Assembly: GCA_964422185.1 (NCBI GenBank)
Contig: CAYRAG010000003.1
Coordinates: 16,458-80,457, forward strand
Length of the DNA stretch: 64,000 bases
Reading direction: 5' to 3'
Origin: CALXCT01 sp964422185
GTDB taxonomy: Bacteria; Bacillota; Clostridia; Oscillospirales; Oscillospiraceae
A program made the position numbers and the translations under genes. Within the stretch, counting starts at the first letter, position 1. Each line of letters begins with the position of its first letter. The notes under the pieces are model-generated. The model was not told the DNA's origin. It saw nothing but the letters and a program-made list of their open reading frames with translations, and searched no databases. Shown here in pieces: positions 51,730 to 59,685 of this stretch.

Positions 51730-52554
51730 ATGGCGCGAAAGAGAGAACCGGTGTTGTGCTCTCCGTCCGAGGAGGCCGAGCTGCGCAGGCTGGCCGCGGA
51801 TGAGACCAGGCCGAAACTCGCCATGCGGGCGGCGGTGATTCTGGAGAGCGCCGGCGGGAAGTCGGACGGGGACATCGCCGCGCAATACGCCCTGAAAGCC
51901 GGTACGGTCGCCAGATGGAGACGGGAGTACGGGCAGTTTGGCATTGCCGGGCTGTACAACAAGACCGTGAGAGACAAAATGCCGGAAAAGACGGAGAGCC
52001 GGATTGACCTGGGGATCACGGGCCTGCTCCATACAAAGCCGCCGGAGGGCTATCCGCACTGGACGGTCAGACTCCTGGCGGACACCCTGAATACCGACAT
52101 CCGGACGGTATGGAGAGCGATCCGGGAGCGGGACCGGAATTCGGAAGAGGAACCGGATGAAATCACGGACGAGGAAAAGGAGTGGGTTGCGGCAATGGCA
52201 AAACGGGTGGAGAAAGCGACATTTGCCGTCGGGAAAACAAAGGAAGAGTGTTCCGCGGTGCCGGAGACGAAGAAGCCCGGAAAGAAGCCGGAGATGCTGG
52301 ATCTGGAGTTTGTGGCGCGGTTTAAACGGAAAGACGGTACCGTCGTTCTGGAGCAGGAGCGCACCATCAGCAACGCCGCGCCGGATCCGGAGGATCTCAG
52401 TCTCTCCTCGGAGCGCTTTGTCAGGGACTTCGCCCGGGTGGAGGACAGGCTCGCGAAAGGCGCCGAGGTGACGGCGAAGCTCGCCGCGGCGTATCTGGCG
52501 AAGGCCGCGGAAGAGGCGCCCAAACTGGAGATCGTCATCGAAGACTGGGAGTGA
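51730..52554 (+). CDS. HTH protein: IS630-type DNA-binding domain with a non-transposase C-terminus
   Basis: 274 residues, ATG at 51730 after GGGAGGG. Residues about 8-115 match the paired helix-turn-helix of IS630/Tc1 transposases: LRRLAADETRPKLAMRAAVILESAGGKS as a sequence of helices, then GTVARWRREYGQFGIAGL and HWTVRLLADTLNTDIRTVWRAI. Where the DDE domain should start (GDEKS-like or D.K block) there is instead a charged segment with KPGKKPEMLDLEFVARF and FVRDFARVEDRLAKG, and an Ala-rich helix near the end. No acidic triad is visible. I do not recognise the C-terminus. With its own good promoter it looks like a transposase-derived regulator. It precedes yqeG by 30 bases. Confidence 0.75.
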   Translation: MARKREPVLCSPSEEAELRRLAADETRPKLAMRAAVILESAGGKSDGDIAAQYALKAGTVARWRREYGQFGIAGLYNKTVRDKMPEKTESRIDLGITGLLHTKPPEGYPHWTVRLLADTLNTDIRTVWRAIRERDRNSEEEPDEITDEEKEWVAAMAKRVEKATFAVGKTKEECSAVPETKKPGKKPEMLDLEFVARFKRKDGTVVLEQERTISNAAPDPEDLSLSSERFVRDFARVEDRLAKGAEVTAKLAAAYLAKAAEEAPKLEIVIEDWE

Positions 52555-52584
52555 AACGCCGCACGCCCGGCCCTGGAGGTATCT

Positions 52585-53091
52585 ATGTCTTTTTCCCTCA
52601 TCCCCTGCGGGGTCTGCCGCAGTGTATACGAGCTGTCCGGTCCGCTCCTCGCGGATCACGGGATTACCCTGGTTCTGGCGGATCTGGACAACACCCTGGC
52701 AAAATACGGACAGCCGGAGCCGGATGAGCCGCTGCGCGGCTGGCTGGACGATTTGCGCGCCCACGGCGCGGAGCTGTTCATCCTGTCGAACAGCCGGAAG
52801 CCGACCCGTGCGCAGATCTTCTCGGACAGCCTGGGCGTGCCGTATCTGAGCCACTCCGGGAAACCGAAGACGGGCGGGTTCCGCGCCGCGCTGGATCGGA
52901 CGGGGCGGCGTCCGGAGGAGACGCTGATGGTGGGGGATCAGATTTTCACGGATGTGCTAGGCGCCAACCTGGCCGGGATCAGATCCTGTCTGATTGAGCC
53001 CATCGAGCTGGCAGGCAATCCGGGCCGGTATCTCCGCTACTGGGCGGAGACCCCGTTCCGCCTGCTGGGCAGAAGGAGGAATCACAGGTGA
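52585..53091 (+). CDS. yqeG: YqeG-family HAD IIIA phosphatase
   Basis: 168 residues. HAD motifs: VLADLDNTLAKYG (DxDNT nucleophile), LFILSNSRK (Ser/Asn of motif II), and KPKTGGF plus VGDQIFTDVLGA (motifs III-IV). The family acts on phosphoglycolipid-like or unknown substrates in Firmicutes, including PGP phosphatase relatives. Its TGA overlaps the next gene's GTG by four bases. Confidence 0.92.
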   Translation: MSFSLIPCGVCRSVYELSGPLLADHGITLVLADLDNTLAKYGQPEPDEPLRGWLDDLRAHGAELFILSNSRKPTRAQIFSDSLGVPYLSHSGKPKTGGFRAALDRTGRRPEETLMVGDQIFTDVLGANLAGIRSCLIEPIELAGNPGRYLRYWAETPFRLLGRRRNHR

Positions 53092-53942
53092 GCGCACAGT
53101 TTGGGCCCGCCGGTAATCCGGACAGTTTCCCCGGGAAATCCTCGTCGGAGGCGCCGGCCTGGCTGAGAGATCTGGGGCTGGACTGCTATGAGTATCAGTG
53201 CGGCCAGGGCGTCCGGGTGGGAGACGGCATGGCCCGACTGACCGGAGAGAAGGCCCGGGAGGCGGGGATTGCCCTGTCCCTCCACGCGCCGTACTTCATC
53301 AACCTGGCAAACCCGGATCCGGAGGCACAGCGGAAGACAACCGGCTATCTTATCGCGGCCTGCCGCGCCGCGGATCTCATGGGCGCCAGGCGGGTCGTCG
53401 TCCACACGGGCGCGCTGATGAAGCGGTCCAGGCGGGAGGCGCTGGACATCGCGAAGGACACGCTGCCCCGGGTGCTGCGTGCGTGTGATGACGCCGGATT
53501 TGCCCACATGACCCTCTGTCTGGAGACCATGGGCAAGATCAACCAGCTGGGGGATCTGGACGAGGTGCTGGAGCTGTGCACGCTGGACGGCCGGCTGCTG
53601 CCCTGCGTGGACTTCGGGCATCTCTACGCGAGGTCCCTGGGCGCGGATGACGGGGCGGAGGCGTACTGCCGGATTCTGGATCGCCTGGCGCAGGTGCTGG
53701 GGGCGGATCGGGCCGCCCGGTTCCACTGCCATTTCTCCCGGGTGGAGTTCACGCCAAAGGGCGGGGAGAAGTGCCACCGCACCTTTTCAGACAGCGGCGG
53801 GTTCGGGCCGGATCCGGAGCCCCTGATGGCCGAGATCGCCCGCAGGTCGTGGAGTCCCGTGGTCATCTGCGAGTCGGCGGGCACCCAGGCGGAAGACGCC
53901 CTGGCGATGAAGAAAATGTATCAGGCTCACCTCACGGCCTAG
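53088..53942 (+). CDS. endonuclease IV-like TIM-barrel protein
   Basis: 284 residues, GTG at 53088 overlapping the yqeG stop. It belongs to the xylose isomerase-like/AP endonuclease 2 barrel superfamily: GIALSLHAPYFINLANP (first metal His), RVVVHTGAL, TLCLETMGKINQLGDLDE (metal Glu), PCVDFGHLYAR (Asp, His), RFHCHFSRVEFTPKG and VVICESAG. These residues cover the trinuclear zinc site of endonuclease IV. DNA repair at abasic sites is likely, though divergent barrels in this superfamily can be isomerases. Confidence 0.85.
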   Translation: MSAQFGPAGNPDSFPGKSSSEAPAWLRDLGLDCYEYQCGQGVRVGDGMARLTGEKAREAGIALSLHAPYFINLANPDPEAQRKTTGYLIAACRAADLMGARRVVVHTGALMKRSRREALDIAKDTLPRVLRACDDAGFAHMTLCLETMGKINQLGDLDEVLELCTLDGRLLPCVDFGHLYARSLGADDGAEAYCRILDRLAQVLGADRAARFHCHFSRVEFTPKGGEKCHRTFSDSGGFGPDPEPLMAEIARRSWSPVVICESAGTQAEDALAMKKMYQAHLTA

Positions 53943-54017
53943 CACCGCGGGGTTCTGAGCCCGGGATTGCGTGCGACTGCCCGGGAGGACGCGCACGGCG
54001 GAAAGGAAGGGACAGGC

Positions 54018-55133
54018 GTGTCGCGCCGCCTGGCGGGAGAGCCCGGGGGCGGCGGGGCGCCGGACGAGATGGATCATATCGCGAAAATCGCGGCAAAACT
54101 GAAAGAGGAAAAGCTGGACGCCATGCTCCTGACCAGTGAGCCGGGAGAGTATTATGCCCTGGGGTTCCACGGGGAGGGCGTCGTCCTGGTGATGCCGGAG
54201 GAGAGCTGGTACTACACGGATGGCCGGTATATCGAGGCGGCGGAGCGCCAGATCAAAACGGCCCGTGTAGTCTGCCTCAGACAGGGACAGAGATGCAGCG
54301 ACCTGGTGAGAGAGCGGCTGGAGGCCAGCGGCGTCCGGCGGCTGGGCTTTGAGGACGCGGAGATGTCCGTCCGGTCGTTTGAGGGCTGGAAATCCGCGCT
54401 GTCCGTGCGGATGGTTCCCGCCTCCGCGCTGACGGCCGGGCTGCGCGCCGCCAAGGATGAGGAGGAGCTTGAGGCCATGGCGCAGGCGCAGCGGATCACG
54501 GACGAGACCTACGCCGAGATCCTCGACTACCTCCGGCCCGGCCTGACGGAGCGGGAGGTGGCCGCACGCCTGACCTGGCTCATGACCTGCAAGGGCGCCG
54601 AGGGCAACTCTTTCGATCCCATTGTGGCCGCCGGCCCCAACGGATCCAAACCCCATGCCGTACCGGGGGACACGGTGCTGGAGCGGAACATGTTCGTCAC
54701 CATGGACTTCGGGTGCAAATACCGCGGATACTGCTCGGATATGACCAGAACCGTGGCGCTGGGAAAACCGACGGAGGAGATGGCGCGGGTCTATGACATT
54801 GTGCTCTCCGCCCAGGCGGCGGGGATCGCGGCGGTTCATGCCGGAGTGCGCGGATCGGAGGTCGACGCGGCGGCCCGGGCGGTGATTGCGCACGCCGGCT
54901 ACGGGGACTGCTTCGGCCACTCGTTCGGCCACAGCCTGGGCATTGAGATCCACGAGAGCCCGAATTTCTCGCCCTCGGAGAAGTCGCAGATCCCGGCGGG
55001 CGCTGTGGTCTCGGCGGAACCGGGGATCTATCTGCCCGGACGCTTCGGCGTGCGGGTGGAGGATGTGGTCGTGGTGACACAGGACGGCTGCCGGGATATC
55101 ACGGGATCCGACCGGAGTCTGACCGTCCTGTAG
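54018..55133 (+). CDS. pepP: Xaa-Pro aminopeptidase (M24 family)
   Basis: 371 residues from GTG at 54018, which has AAGGAAGGG upstream; homology alone would favour the ATG at 54069 (MDHIAKIAAKLKEE), so the start is uncertain by 17 residues. An N-terminal creatinase-like domain is followed by the pita-bread metallopeptidase with VTMDFGCKYRGYCSDMTRT (two metal Asp), FGHSFGHSLGIEIHE (His) and SAEPGIYLPGRFGVRVED (two Glu). It removes N-terminal residues before proline. efp follows, as in many Firmicutes. Confidence 0.94.
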   Translation: MSRRLAGEPGGGGAPDEMDHIAKIAAKLKEEKLDAMLLTSEPGEYYALGFHGEGVVLVMPEESWYYTDGRYIEAAERQIKTARVVCLRQGQRCSDLVRERLEASGVRRLGFEDAEMSVRSFEGWKSALSVRMVPASALTAGLRAAKDEEELEAMAQAQRITDETYAEILDYLRPGLTEREVAARLTWLMTCKGAEGNSFDPIVAAGPNGSKPHAVPGDTVLERNMFVTMDFGCKYRGYCSDMTRTVALGKPTEEMARVYDIVLSAQAAGIAAVHAGVRGSEVDAAARAVIAHAGYGDCFGHSFGHSLGIEIHESPNFSPSEKSQIPAGAVVSAEPGIYLPGRFGVRVEDVVVVTQDGCRDITGSDRSLTVL

Positions 55134-55145
55134 TGAAGAAAATTC

Positions 55146-55174
55146 TTGCATTATATCCGGAAATAGGATAGAAT
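55146..55174 (+). promoter_or_regulatory. promoter of efp
   Basis: TTGCAT (55146-55151), 17 bases, TAGAAT (55169-55174). Confidence 0.75.
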
Positions 55175-55211
55175 GGGTCAGGCAGAAAAAAGAACCGGGA
55201 GGTTGATTCCT

Positions 55212-55778
55212 ATGCCAATGATTTCCGCCAGCGATTTTAGAAACGGCGTCACATTTGAGATGGACGGCAAGGTCATGCAGGTGGTTGAGTTCCAGCATGT
55301 CAAGCCCGGCAAGGGCGCCGCTTTTGTCCGTACCAAGATGAAGAATGTCATCACAGGCGCGGTCACTGAGACTTCGTTCAATCCCACCGCGAAGTTCGAG
55401 CAGGCTTTCGTGGAGCGCAAGGACATGGAGTACAGCTACAATGACGGTGATCTGTATTACTTTATGGATCCGGAGACCTACGACCTGGTGCCCATCGGCG
55501 CCGACCTGCTGGGCGACAACTTCAGATTTGTCAAGGAAAATATGACCTGCAAGGTGATGTCCTACAAGGGCAGTGTATTCGGGGTGGAGCCCCCCAATTT
55601 TGTGGAGCTTGAGGTCACCGATACCGATCCGGGGTTCAAGGGCGACACCGCCACGAATGTGACCAAGCCCGCCACACTGGAGACCGGCGCTGAGATCAAG
55701 GTGCCTCTTTTCATCAATCCCGGAGATAAGATCCGCATCGACACGAGAACCGGAGAATACCTGGAGCGCTGCAAGTGA
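55212..55778 (+). CDS. efp: translation elongation factor P
   Basis: 188 residues, ATG at 55212 (MPMISASDFRNGVTFEMDG) with GGGAGG 9 bases upstream. The loop QHVKPGKGAAFVRTK carries the lysine position that many bacteria modify, and the C-terminal OB domains have GDTATNVTKPATLETGAEI and TRTGEYLERC. It rescues ribosomes stalled on polyproline; the Pro-rich penicillin-binding protein here is a likely client. A CD1247-type gene follows. Confidence 0.97.
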   Translation: MPMISASDFRNGVTFEMDGKVMQVVEFQHVKPGKGAAFVRTKMKNVITGAVTETSFNPTAKFEQAFVERKDMEYSYNDGDLYYFMDPETYDLVPIGADLLGDNFRFVKENMTCKVMSYKGSVFGVEPPNFVELEVTDTDPGFKGDTATNVTKPATLETGAEIKVPLFINPGDKIRIDTRTGEYLERCK

Positions 55779-55844
55779 GCGCCGGCCGCGTTCCGGCAAA
55801 ACAGTCAACGCGCCCTGACGACGGGGAGAGAAAGGAGTAAGACC

Positions 55845-56324
55845 ATGGAAATTATCGAGAGAATCGGCTATCTGCAGGGGACGGCAGATGCTCTTGGAAT
55901 TTTAGAAGGCGATTCCAAAGAGGACAAGATGTTCAAGGCGATCCTCACGGCGGTCACGGAGTTTGGCTACGCTCTGGTGGATTTGCAGAATACCCTCTCT
56001 ACCCTTCAGGAGGAGATGGACGCGGTTTCCGAGGATCTGTCCGATGTAGAGGATGTGGTTTATGATCTGGATCTCGGCGAGGACGACGACGATGACCTCG
56101 ACCCGTTTGATTTCGGTCTCGACGATGACGAGGATGAGGATTTAGACGACGACGATTTCTTTACGGTGATGTGTCCCAAGTGCGGAGCGGAAGTGTTTGT
56201 GGACGACGATGCCCTCGCCGAAGGCGAGGTTCAGTGCCCGGAGTGCGATGAGATGATTCCGCTGGAACTGTCCAGTCTGGAACCGGAAGCCGGCGGGGAC
56301 GATTCGGAAGAAACGGACGAGTGA
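55845..56324 (+). CDS. CD1247-type protein with C-terminal zinc ribbon
   Basis: 159 residues, ATG at 55845 after AAAGGAG. The N-terminal domain (IIERIGYLQGTADALGI, then a coiled region LQNTLSTLQEEMDAVSEDL) is of the CD1247 type. A strongly acidic stretch follows (many Asp, residues about 75-105). The C-terminus is a zinc ribbon with CPKCGAEVFV and CPECDEMIPL. Unknown function; commonly next to efp in Clostridia. It ends at a terminator. Confidence 0.82.
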   Translation: MEIIERIGYLQGTADALGILEGDSKEDKMFKAILTAVTEFGYALVDLQNTLSTLQEEMDAVSEDLSDVEDVVYDLDLGEDDDDDLDPFDFGLDDDEDEDLDDDDFFTVMCPKCGAEVFVDDDALAEGEVQCPECDEMIPLELSSLEPEAGGDDSEETDE

Positions 56325-56361
56325 CGCAGCGCCGCCGCTCCATTGTGCGGTTTGCAAAAAG

Positions 56362-56398
56362 ATCGGCATAGTTGGCAGGTCCGGCTATGCCGATTTTT
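56362..56398 (+). terminator. intrinsic terminator after the CD1247-type gene
   Basis: ATCGGCATAG pairs with CTATGCCGAT, then T5. Confidence 0.85.
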
Positions 56399-56532
56399 CC
56401 CATCCGGCGGATTCGGTGCGGGATCGAAATGAGAGCAGCGTTCTGATCCGCCGTGCGGGATCGCGGCAGGGATGGGGTATTTCCCCCGCTTTTTGTGCCC
56501 TTTGCGCATAGTATTCCTATCGGATAAGTAAG

Positions 56533-56632
56533 NNNNNNNNNNNNNNNNNNNNNNNNNNNNNNNNNNNNNNNNNNNNNNNNNNNNNNNNNNNNNNNNNNNN
56601 NNNNNNNNNNNNNNNNNNNNNNNNNNNNNNNN
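56533..56632. other. assembly gap (100 N) before the PocR-AraC gene
   Basis: Exactly 100 N. The flanks do not match each other. The regulator's promoter probably lies in or next to it. The 130 bases before the gap show no further feature. Confidence 0.95.
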
Positions 56633-56672
56633 GCGGCCGGCGGACCGCCGGCTCAGAAAGAAGTGTGAGACA

Positions 56673-57584
56673 ATGGGTCAGCTTCTGGACAGCATCATGG
56701 AACAGCTTTTCTACTACCACAGCGCGACGGATATGCCGCTTGTCCTGCTGGGGCCCGACGGGGAAGTCCTGCAGTCGTTCCCCAACTCCGGCTATTACTG
56801 CGAGCTGGCCAGAGAGGCCTGCGGGGAGCGTGCGTTCTGCGACCGCCTGCACGCGGAGGGCTGCCACCAGGCGGCGCAGCTGGAGGACGCCTATATCTTC
56901 TCCTGTCCCGCCGGACTGGTTCACTTCGCCGTCCCGATCCTGGACGGGAAGGAACTGCTCTGCACGGTGCTGGCCGGCCCGGTTGCCGTGGAGTATCCGG
57001 ATATCGCGGTGGTGGATAATCTGATTCAGCAGTGCGGCTGCTCCCTGAACTACCGAAAGAGACTGTACGGCGCGCTCAGCTCCGTGTCCATTGTGGAGCC
57101 GGTGCGGCTGCAGTATATGAGCCAGCTGCTCAAGTGCCTCATGGGAAACCTGTGCCGCGTCGCCGGACTGCGGGATCGGCTGGAGGACGCCGGTGTGGAG
57201 GAGACAGGGGGACAGGGAGGGGAGACCGGCGCCGATCCGGTGCGCACCCCGATTCTGGAAAACGCGCTGCGCTATATCGACATGCATTACGCGGAGAACA
57301 TCCGCCTGGACGAGGTCGCCCGGCACATCGGGCTCAATCCGTCCTATTTCTCCACCATCTTCAAGCGGGAGATGCATATCGGCTTCTCCCAGTACATCAT
57401 GAAGAAAAAAATTGAGGAGGCATGCCGCCTCCTCAAGACAACCAACTATCCGCTGGTCGATATTTCCAATGAGCTCGGGTTCGACAACCAGAGCTATTTT
57501 TCCAGAAGTTTCAAGAAGTTCATGGGCGTATCGCCCAACCAGTATCGCCACGGACAATCGACCGGGCGCCTGGTCTCCGGCTAG
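56673..57584 (+). CDS. PocR-domain AraC-family regulator
   Basis: 303 residues. Residues about 3-165 form a PocR-type sensory domain: LLDSIMEQLFYYHSAT, LREACGERAFCDRLH-like Cys-containing segment (ELAREACGERAFCD, EGCHQAAQ) and FSCPAGLVHFAVPI. Residues about 195-300 are the two-helix-turn-helix AraC domain, with LDEVARHIGLNPSYFSTIFK and ISNELGFDNQSYFSRSFKKF. PocR domains respond to small molecules such as diols and are common beside corrinoid methyltransferase genes. It faces mtaC-mtaB-cobW and its 3' end overlaps the cobW-like gene by 65 bases. It probably activates the mta operon in response to methanol or a related substrate (inferred). Confidence 0.88.
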   Translation: MGQLLDSIMEQLFYYHSATDMPLVLLGPDGEVLQSFPNSGYYCELAREACGERAFCDRLHAEGCHQAAQLEDAYIFSCPAGLVHFAVPILDGKELLCTVLAGPVAVEYPDIAVVDNLIQQCGCSLNYRKRLYGALSSVSIVEPVRLQYMSQLLKCLMGNLCRVAGLRDRLEDAGVEETGGQGGETGADPVRTPILENALRYIDMHYAENIRLDEVARHIGLNPSYFSTIFKREMHIGFSQYIMKKKIEEACRLLKTTNYPLVDISNELGFDNQSYFSRSFKKFMGVSPNQYRHGQSTGRLVSG

Positions 57585-58302
57585 ACCCCGGGCTGTCCAT
57601 GCCGAAGCGGAACGCGCCGGGATCCGATCCGGGCCGGCTCTGGCGCACTTTGTACCTGGATCTCCGTTCCGGATAGCCCTCCGCCGCATCCCAGGCGGAC
57701 GGATCCTCCGGCAGAAGAACACAGTCCGGACACAGACCGAGCACCTGGGAGCGGATCTGTTCGAGATCCTCCGCGCTGACGCGGTGTGTGCCGGACAGGC
57801 ACAGCAGGGGACTGCACTGCAGCTGCGCCCGGATGAAATCCTCCGAGAGCTGCATCCGGAGGGAGAAGGAAGACGCGTCGGCGACGGTCAGGACATTGTC
57901 CAGATCGCCGCCGATTTTCTCTGTCCTCTCACTGACGATGGAGAGCAGATCCGAGAGTCTTGCCGTGACGGCGGGGACAATGGAGATCCGGTCGTACTCC
58001 CCGCCGCCAAGGGCGCGATCCAGTGCCGCCACGAGATCCCGGCTGCCGCTGCAGCACAGACAGCCGCCGGGAAGCTGCACCGCGGTGAGGCCCGCGGCCG
58101 GGGCCGCCGGCGCGTCCGCGCTGTCCTGACTGTCTTCGTCATTCAGAGCGTTCGCGCCGGGAACCCCGGGCAGCTGCGTGCCGTTAAGCACGACACAGAC
58201 CCTCTCTCCCCTGTACCGTGTCGCAAGCATGTTCCGCAGCAGATCCGCCTGCCCGGAACGGGGAAGTCCCGCCAGAATATCGATCTTCTGATCAGATGCC
58301 AT
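57520..58302 (-). CDS. CobW/G3E-like protein with destroyed GTPase motifs
   Basis: 260 residues. The metal-binding GGCLCC motif of CobW/COG0523 proteins is intact (residues 79-84). The P-loop is not: GLPRSGQAD (12-20) has Gln-Ala where GKT/GKS is required, and the base-specificity NKxD reads SGTH (170-173). So GTP binding is probably lost while metal handling could remain. Residues 55-70 are a low-complexity insertion and the last 60 are Arg/Gly/Pro-rich without similarity. It starts inside the end of mtaB (11-base overlap), so it is translated with MtaB. Intact members deliver metal or reactivate corrinoid enzymes; this one may be a metal-chaperone adaptor. Its 3' end overlaps the AraC gene. 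Confidence 0.75.
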   Translation of the reverse strand: MASDQKIDILAGLPRSGQADLLRNMLATRYRGERVCVVLNGTQLPGVPGANALNDEDSQDSADAPAAPAAGLTAVQLPGGCLCCSGSRDLVAALDRALGGGEYDRISIVPAVTARLSDLLSIVSERTEKIGGDLDNVLTVADASSFSLRMQLSEDFIRAQLQCSPLLCLSGTHRVSAEDLEQIRSQVLGLCPDCVLLPEDPSAWDAAEGYPERRSRYKVRQSRPGSDPGAFRFGMDSPGSSRRPGARSIVRGDTGWAIRP

Positions 58303-59668
58303 ACTCTTCCGGACGGTATTTGGTATCGTCTACCTCGTCCTTCATTTCATCGATGAATTCCTGCTCGTCTTCCGGAATCTCATCCACCTGATCGCGCAGC
58401 TTGTCCAGCCAGCCCTGCTCACGCGCGTCAAGCTCCAGCTCCTTGTTGTTGACCGCCCGCTGCAGGATATCCAGTGACTTCTTGGCCACATTCAGCGTCC
58501 TGGTGAACGGATCCTGGCTCTTCACGATCTCGCTGGAGATCTCGAAGACCACCTCAGGCTTGAGCATATAGGCCTGCGGGTCGAGATAGCAGTCGGACTC
58601 CACGAGCAGGTCGCGCATCAGCTTCGTATAACCCTTCTCCGTCGCCTTGTTCATCAGACGGCAGTCGTAGATCAGCTGCTCGGTGGACACGACAGGCGCG
58701 AAGCCGCTGAGCAGTTTCACCTGCTGCACGGACTCGTTGCTCCACAGGTCGGCGACCGCGGCGGAGATGTTGCCGATGGGGCTGAAGTGTGCGCACGCGG
58801 CGGTCTTGCCTTCCAGCGCGATGGGGGTGCCCGTAATCGCCTTCAGGTAGACATTCTCGTAAGCGCAGTCCTTGCTGGGGCCAATCGCGCCGTTCTCAAT
58901 GGCGACGAGCGCCCTGGGGGCGGTCAGCGCACGCATGACCGCGGCATACACCTTGGGGATGAAGCCCTGCTCGGCCAGCACCATGGCGGTGTTGGCGAAA
59001 CCGCAGGCGGAGTCGCCGGCGGGAATCGCGCCGGTCTCGTTGGCGATCTCGGTGATGTTGGTCCACAGCCACTTCATGTCGCGGGCGCCCAGGCAGCCCA
59101 GCGCGAAGATGGAGGTGCGCAGATCCGCGGAGACAATCGCCTCGTCGTTGATCTCCTTGCCGCCGGTGGACTCGATGGCCAGGAAGTCCGCGCCGTCTTT
59201 CGCGGTCTGGGTGAAGATCTTCACCATGGACTCCCAGTACTCGCCGTGTCTCATAATGGGCGGGCGGCTCATCTCGCGCAGATCGTTGGGGGTCATGCGC
59301 AGCGCGGACTTGATGCCGTACTTCGCCTCGTACTCGAACATGGTGTTGCGCAGGATCTTGTGGATCTCAATGCCCCACTCCGGGTGCTCCGTATACTGGG
59401 GCAGCGTCTCGAACTCCACCACGAGGCCGGGTACATGCAGCTGGCGCGCCTTCTCCATGACGCCCGTGATGATCTCCTGATAGATCCCTTTCGCCTCTTC
59501 CAGCGTCTCCTCCGTGGCGTTCATGGCGGGGAGGGTGAAGTTCACTTCCGGATAGATGGTGCCGCCGCCGATGACCAGGCCGTTCTTGCAGGTGACGGGG
59601 TTGGGGCAGCTGCCGTAGACAAAATCGTCTACCGAGTCATATGCGAGTTTCGTAAACTGCTTTGCCAT
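58292..59668 (-). CDS. mtaB: methanol:corrinoid methyltransferase
   Basis: 458 residues from the ATG at 59668 (a GTG two codons earlier shares the AGGAGG site). The zinc ligands known from Methanosarcina MtaB appear conserved: Glu in LAIESTGGKE, Cys in GDSACGFANTAM and Cys in KTAACAHFSPIGN. Other blocks: YGSCPNPVTCKNGLVIGGG and LRMTPNDLREMSRPP. It moves the methyl group of methanol to Co(I) of MtaC. It follows mtaC by 17 bases. The next methyltransferase (to tetrahydrofolate or CoM) is not in the window. Confidence 0.95.
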   Translation of the reverse strand: MAKQFTKLAYDSVDDFVYGSCPNPVTCKNGLVIGGGTIYPEVNFTLPAMNATEETLEEAKGIYQEIITGVMEKARQLHVPGLVVEFETLPQYTEHPEWGIEIHKILRNTMFEYEAKYGIKSALRMTPNDLREMSRPPIMRHGEYWESMVKIFTQTAKDGADFLAIESTGGKEINDEAIVSADLRTSIFALGCLGARDMKWLWTNITEIANETGAIPAGDSACGFANTAMVLAEQGFIPKVYAAVMRALTAPRALVAIENGAIGPSKDCAYENVYLKAITGTPIALEGKTAACAHFSPIGNISAAVADLWSNESVQQVKLLSGFAPVVSTEQLIYDCRLMNKATEKGYTKLMRDLLVESDCYLDPQAYMLKPEVVFEISSEIVKSQDPFTRTLNVAKKSLDILQRAVNNKELELDAREQGWLDKLRDQVDEIPEDEQEFIDEMKDEVDDTKYRPEEYGI

Positions 59669-59685
59669 TTTCACCGCGCCTCCTG

